Positions 62,288 through 64,000 of a DNA stretch of 64,000 nucleotides are shown piece by piece. A program made the position numbers and the translations under genes. The stretch is taken from assembly GCF_020510625.1 (NCBI RefSeq), contig NZ_CP075191.1, forward strand, positions 2,208,001 through 2,272,000. The letters run 5' to 3'. The notes under the pieces are model-generated. The model worked only from the letters and a program-made list of their open reading frames with translations. It was not told the origin of the DNA and ran no database searches. This stretch comes from Ferribacterium limneticum. GTDB taxonomy: Bacteria; Pseudomonadota; Gammaproteobacteria; Burkholderiales; Rhodocyclaceae. Position 1 is the first letter of the stretch, and each line of letters opens with the position of its first letter.

Positions 62288-64000
62288 ATGTCAGACGCAG
62301 TCAGTACCATTGCCCTAAGAGTGGATTCCTCGCAGGCCCGCACGGGCCTGCAGGAGCTCACCGCGTCGATTAACCTGTTCAAGACCAGCCTGTCCAACCT
62401 TGGCACGCTGACGGATGGCTACGCCAAGATCAAGCAGGAAGTCCAGGCACTCAAAACCACCTTGGCTGAGTATCAGTCTGGGGTAAGGTCCAGTGGCGCT
62501 GCTGAAGAGCAGGCTATCAGTAAGTCGAAGACTGCGTGGGCCAGCTACCGCACGACCGTCGAAGGCGTTGGCCACTCCTACAAAGTCATCTCGAACCTGA
62601 CCCGCGAGCAGATCAGCGCATCGGTATCGGCTGCTGAAGCTGTCAAGAAAGAGGCAGCTGAGCGCAAGGCCGGCATCCTGCAGGTCACTGCTTCGCTGCA
62701 AGACCAGGCCCGCGCCCAGCGCATCGCCAACGAGGCGGCTGCTCAGGTTCCGCAACTGAAAGCCAACCGCAACACACTGACAACCTCCCTTGCTGCACAG
62801 GGCGTTGGCACTTTCCCTGCCCGCGAAGCCGGCCTTGCTGACTTCTACAAGCGGCAGGGGCTTGCCGCAGACGCCACGGCCTCTGCCAGCAAGATCAGCC
62901 GCGGCTCCTCGACCAATGAGGTGATGAATTCCGTAGCTCAGCTGACAGCTGGGCCGTCAGCTGAACTGAGCAAGCTGAACGAGCATTACCGCCAGCTTGA
63001 AGCGAACGTGAGCAAGGTAGGTAAGGCGCATGTGGCTGCCAAGCAGGTGGTCAATGACCACTCCGCTGCCGTCGCTCACCATCGGGACCAGCAGGCGATG
63101 CTGCACTCCACCTTGCGAGGCGTAGCTGGTGGCATGGATAACCTGTGGCTGACCTACGGGCGCTACGTGGGTCACATGATCGGCGCCTACGCTGCGGTGA
63201 CTGCTGCCCGCAAGTCGATGAAGGAAGGCGTCGAGTTCGACTACCAGAGCCGCTACATTGCGGCCATTGGCGATGACAAATCCCCTGACGCTTACAAGCA
63301 GGTTCAAGCAGGCCTCGAAGGCGTGAAGGACGCGCCGGCAAGTGTCAACGAGCTTGCAGCAGCCCTGCGGACCCTGCAACAGACAGGAGTTGAAGCCTCG
63401 CAGGGGTTAGGTCTATTGCCCACCATCATCGCAGCTTCGACGATGGGCGAGACCACGATGAAGACGGCAACCGAAGACCTTGTTGGCGTACTGGAAGTGT
63501 TCAACCTGCATAGTGAAGACCCGAACCGCCTTGCTGCTAACTTCAGAGGTGCAGGTGACGTGCTGGCTTATGTGGCCCAGGAGACTAAGGCCAACTTGCA
63601 CGACGTAGCGACATCCATGCAGGGCGTAACTGGCGTGGCCGAGCAGTACGGTGTGAAGATGGAAACGGCTGCAGCGGCAATCGCGATGCTGGGTAAGCAA
63701 GGCATCGTTGGCAGTAAGGCAGGTACTTACACTCGCTCGATGATGGAGTCTCTCTACGTGCCCACTTCTGCCAAGGCGGAGAAGGTTACGAAGGAGATCG
63801 ACTTCTCTATGTTTGACAAGGCAGGCAACGTCAAGGACAACTTACAAGGCATCCTTGAACTGGTGAATAAGCTCAAGGAGTACGACCCTAAGAGCCAAGC
63901 AACCATGATCGACTCCATGTTCAACGCATGGGGTGCCAAAGCGTTCCGAGGCATCTTCAACGACGTTCAGGGTTTCATCGACAAGCAAAAAGAAGCAGGG
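62288..64000 (+). CDS. Tape measure protein (N-terminal part, cut by window edge)
   Basis: AAGAGG precedes the ATG. The first 571 residues are visible: coiled-coil N-terminus (TGLQELTASINLFKTSLSNL), then a TP901-like region (GVEFDYQSRYIAAIGDD, ETTMKTATEDLVGVLEVF, YGVKMETAAAAIAMLGKQG). Position after the G/GT gene is decisive. The protein sets tail length and may help DNA entry. Confidence 0.9.
   Translation, partial: MSDAVSTIALRVDSSQARTGLQELTASINLFKTSLSNLGTLTDGYAKIKQEVQALKTTLAEYQSGVRSSGAAEEQAISKSKTAWASYRTTVEGVGHSYKVISNLTREQISASVSAAEAVKKEAAERKAGILQVTASLQDQARAQRIANEAAAQVPQLKANRNTLTTSLAAQGVGTFPAREAGLADFYKRQGLAADATASASKISRGSSTNEVMNSVAQLTAGPSAELSKLNEHYRQLEANVSKVGKAHVAAKQVVNDHSAAVAHHRDQQAMLHSTLRGVAGGMDNLWLTYGRYVGHMIGAYAAVTAARKSMKEGVEFDYQSRYIAAIGDDKSPDAYKQVQAGLEGVKDAPASVNELAAALRTLQQTGVEASQGLGLLPTIIAASTMGETTMKTATEDLVGVLEVFNLHSEDPNRLAANFRGAGDVLAYVAQETKANLHDVATSMQGVTGVAEQYGVKMETAAAAIAMLGKQGIVGSKAGTYTRSMMESLYVPTSAKAEKVTKEIDFSMFDKAGNVKDNLQGILELVNKLKEYDPKSQATMIDSMFNAWGAKAFRGIFNDVQGFIDKQKEAG

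Noticed and set aside
1..64000. tRNA or rRNA genes
   Set aside because: No cloverleaf-like sequence with conserved T-loop and acceptor end was recognised by eye; a dedicated search was not possible.

Overview
This window is a large piece of a tailed double-stranded DNA phage genome. The phage looks like a siphovirus: it has a tail tube protein, a gpG/gpGT-type frameshifted chaperone and a tape measure gene, but no sheath gene in the part that is visible. The host is probably a Pseudomonadota bacterium, most likely a beta- or gammaproteobacterium. This rests on the lambda-like head and lysis genes, the KfrA-like proteins known from plasmids of that group, the IS91-family element and the integron-type attC sites. 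I cannot name the species. Both window ends cut genes.

Layout. Positions 1-14.1 kb (minus strand) hold nucleotide and DNA metabolism: metallophosphoesterase, DNA ligase, two PD-(D/E)XK-type nucleases, a cytosine methyltransferase, a 1195-residue family A DNA polymerase with both exonuclease domains, a dNMP kinase, a MazG-like pyrophosphohydrolase and a DnaQ-type exonuclease. Positions 14.3-17.5 kb are a foreign block: an IS91-type transposase with its companion tyrosine recombinase, followed by two integron gene cassettes bounded by three attC sites. Positions 17.5-23.5 kb (minus) hold a primase-helicase fusion and an SNF2-like helicase. Positions 23-39 kb (minus) are about 50 tightly packed small genes, mostly of unknown function, coupled by 4-bp or longer overlaps.

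Positions 39.1-44.5 kb are a control region where transcription diverges. It holds a DNA-binding regulator on the minus strand, two KfrA-like DNA-binding proteins on the plus strand, several families of palindromes (TTGCCTA-N5-TAGGCAA, TAACGTTA, TTCTCATATGAGAA), about 1 kb without convincing genes, and a 7-copy tandem repeat of 13 bp just before the packaging genes. This is the best candidate for replication origin, segregation site and/or packaging site.

Positions 44.5-64 kb (plus) are the late genes: a GpA-type large terminase, two head-surface candidates (one with a trypsin-like fold signature), portal, a metallophosphoesterase with a helix-turn-helix, lysis genes (endolysin, holins, Rz with embedded Rz1), an S49 protease with internal scaffold start, decoration protein, major capsid protein, connectors, tail tube, G/GT chaperone and tape measure.

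Most notable: genuine integron cassettes inside a phage genome, a dispersed 14-bp palindrome present 11 times next to a KfrA-like gene pair, and a single type I-C-like CRISPR repeat 3' end in the tail operon. No tRNA gene, CRISPR array or phage integrase of its own was recognised.
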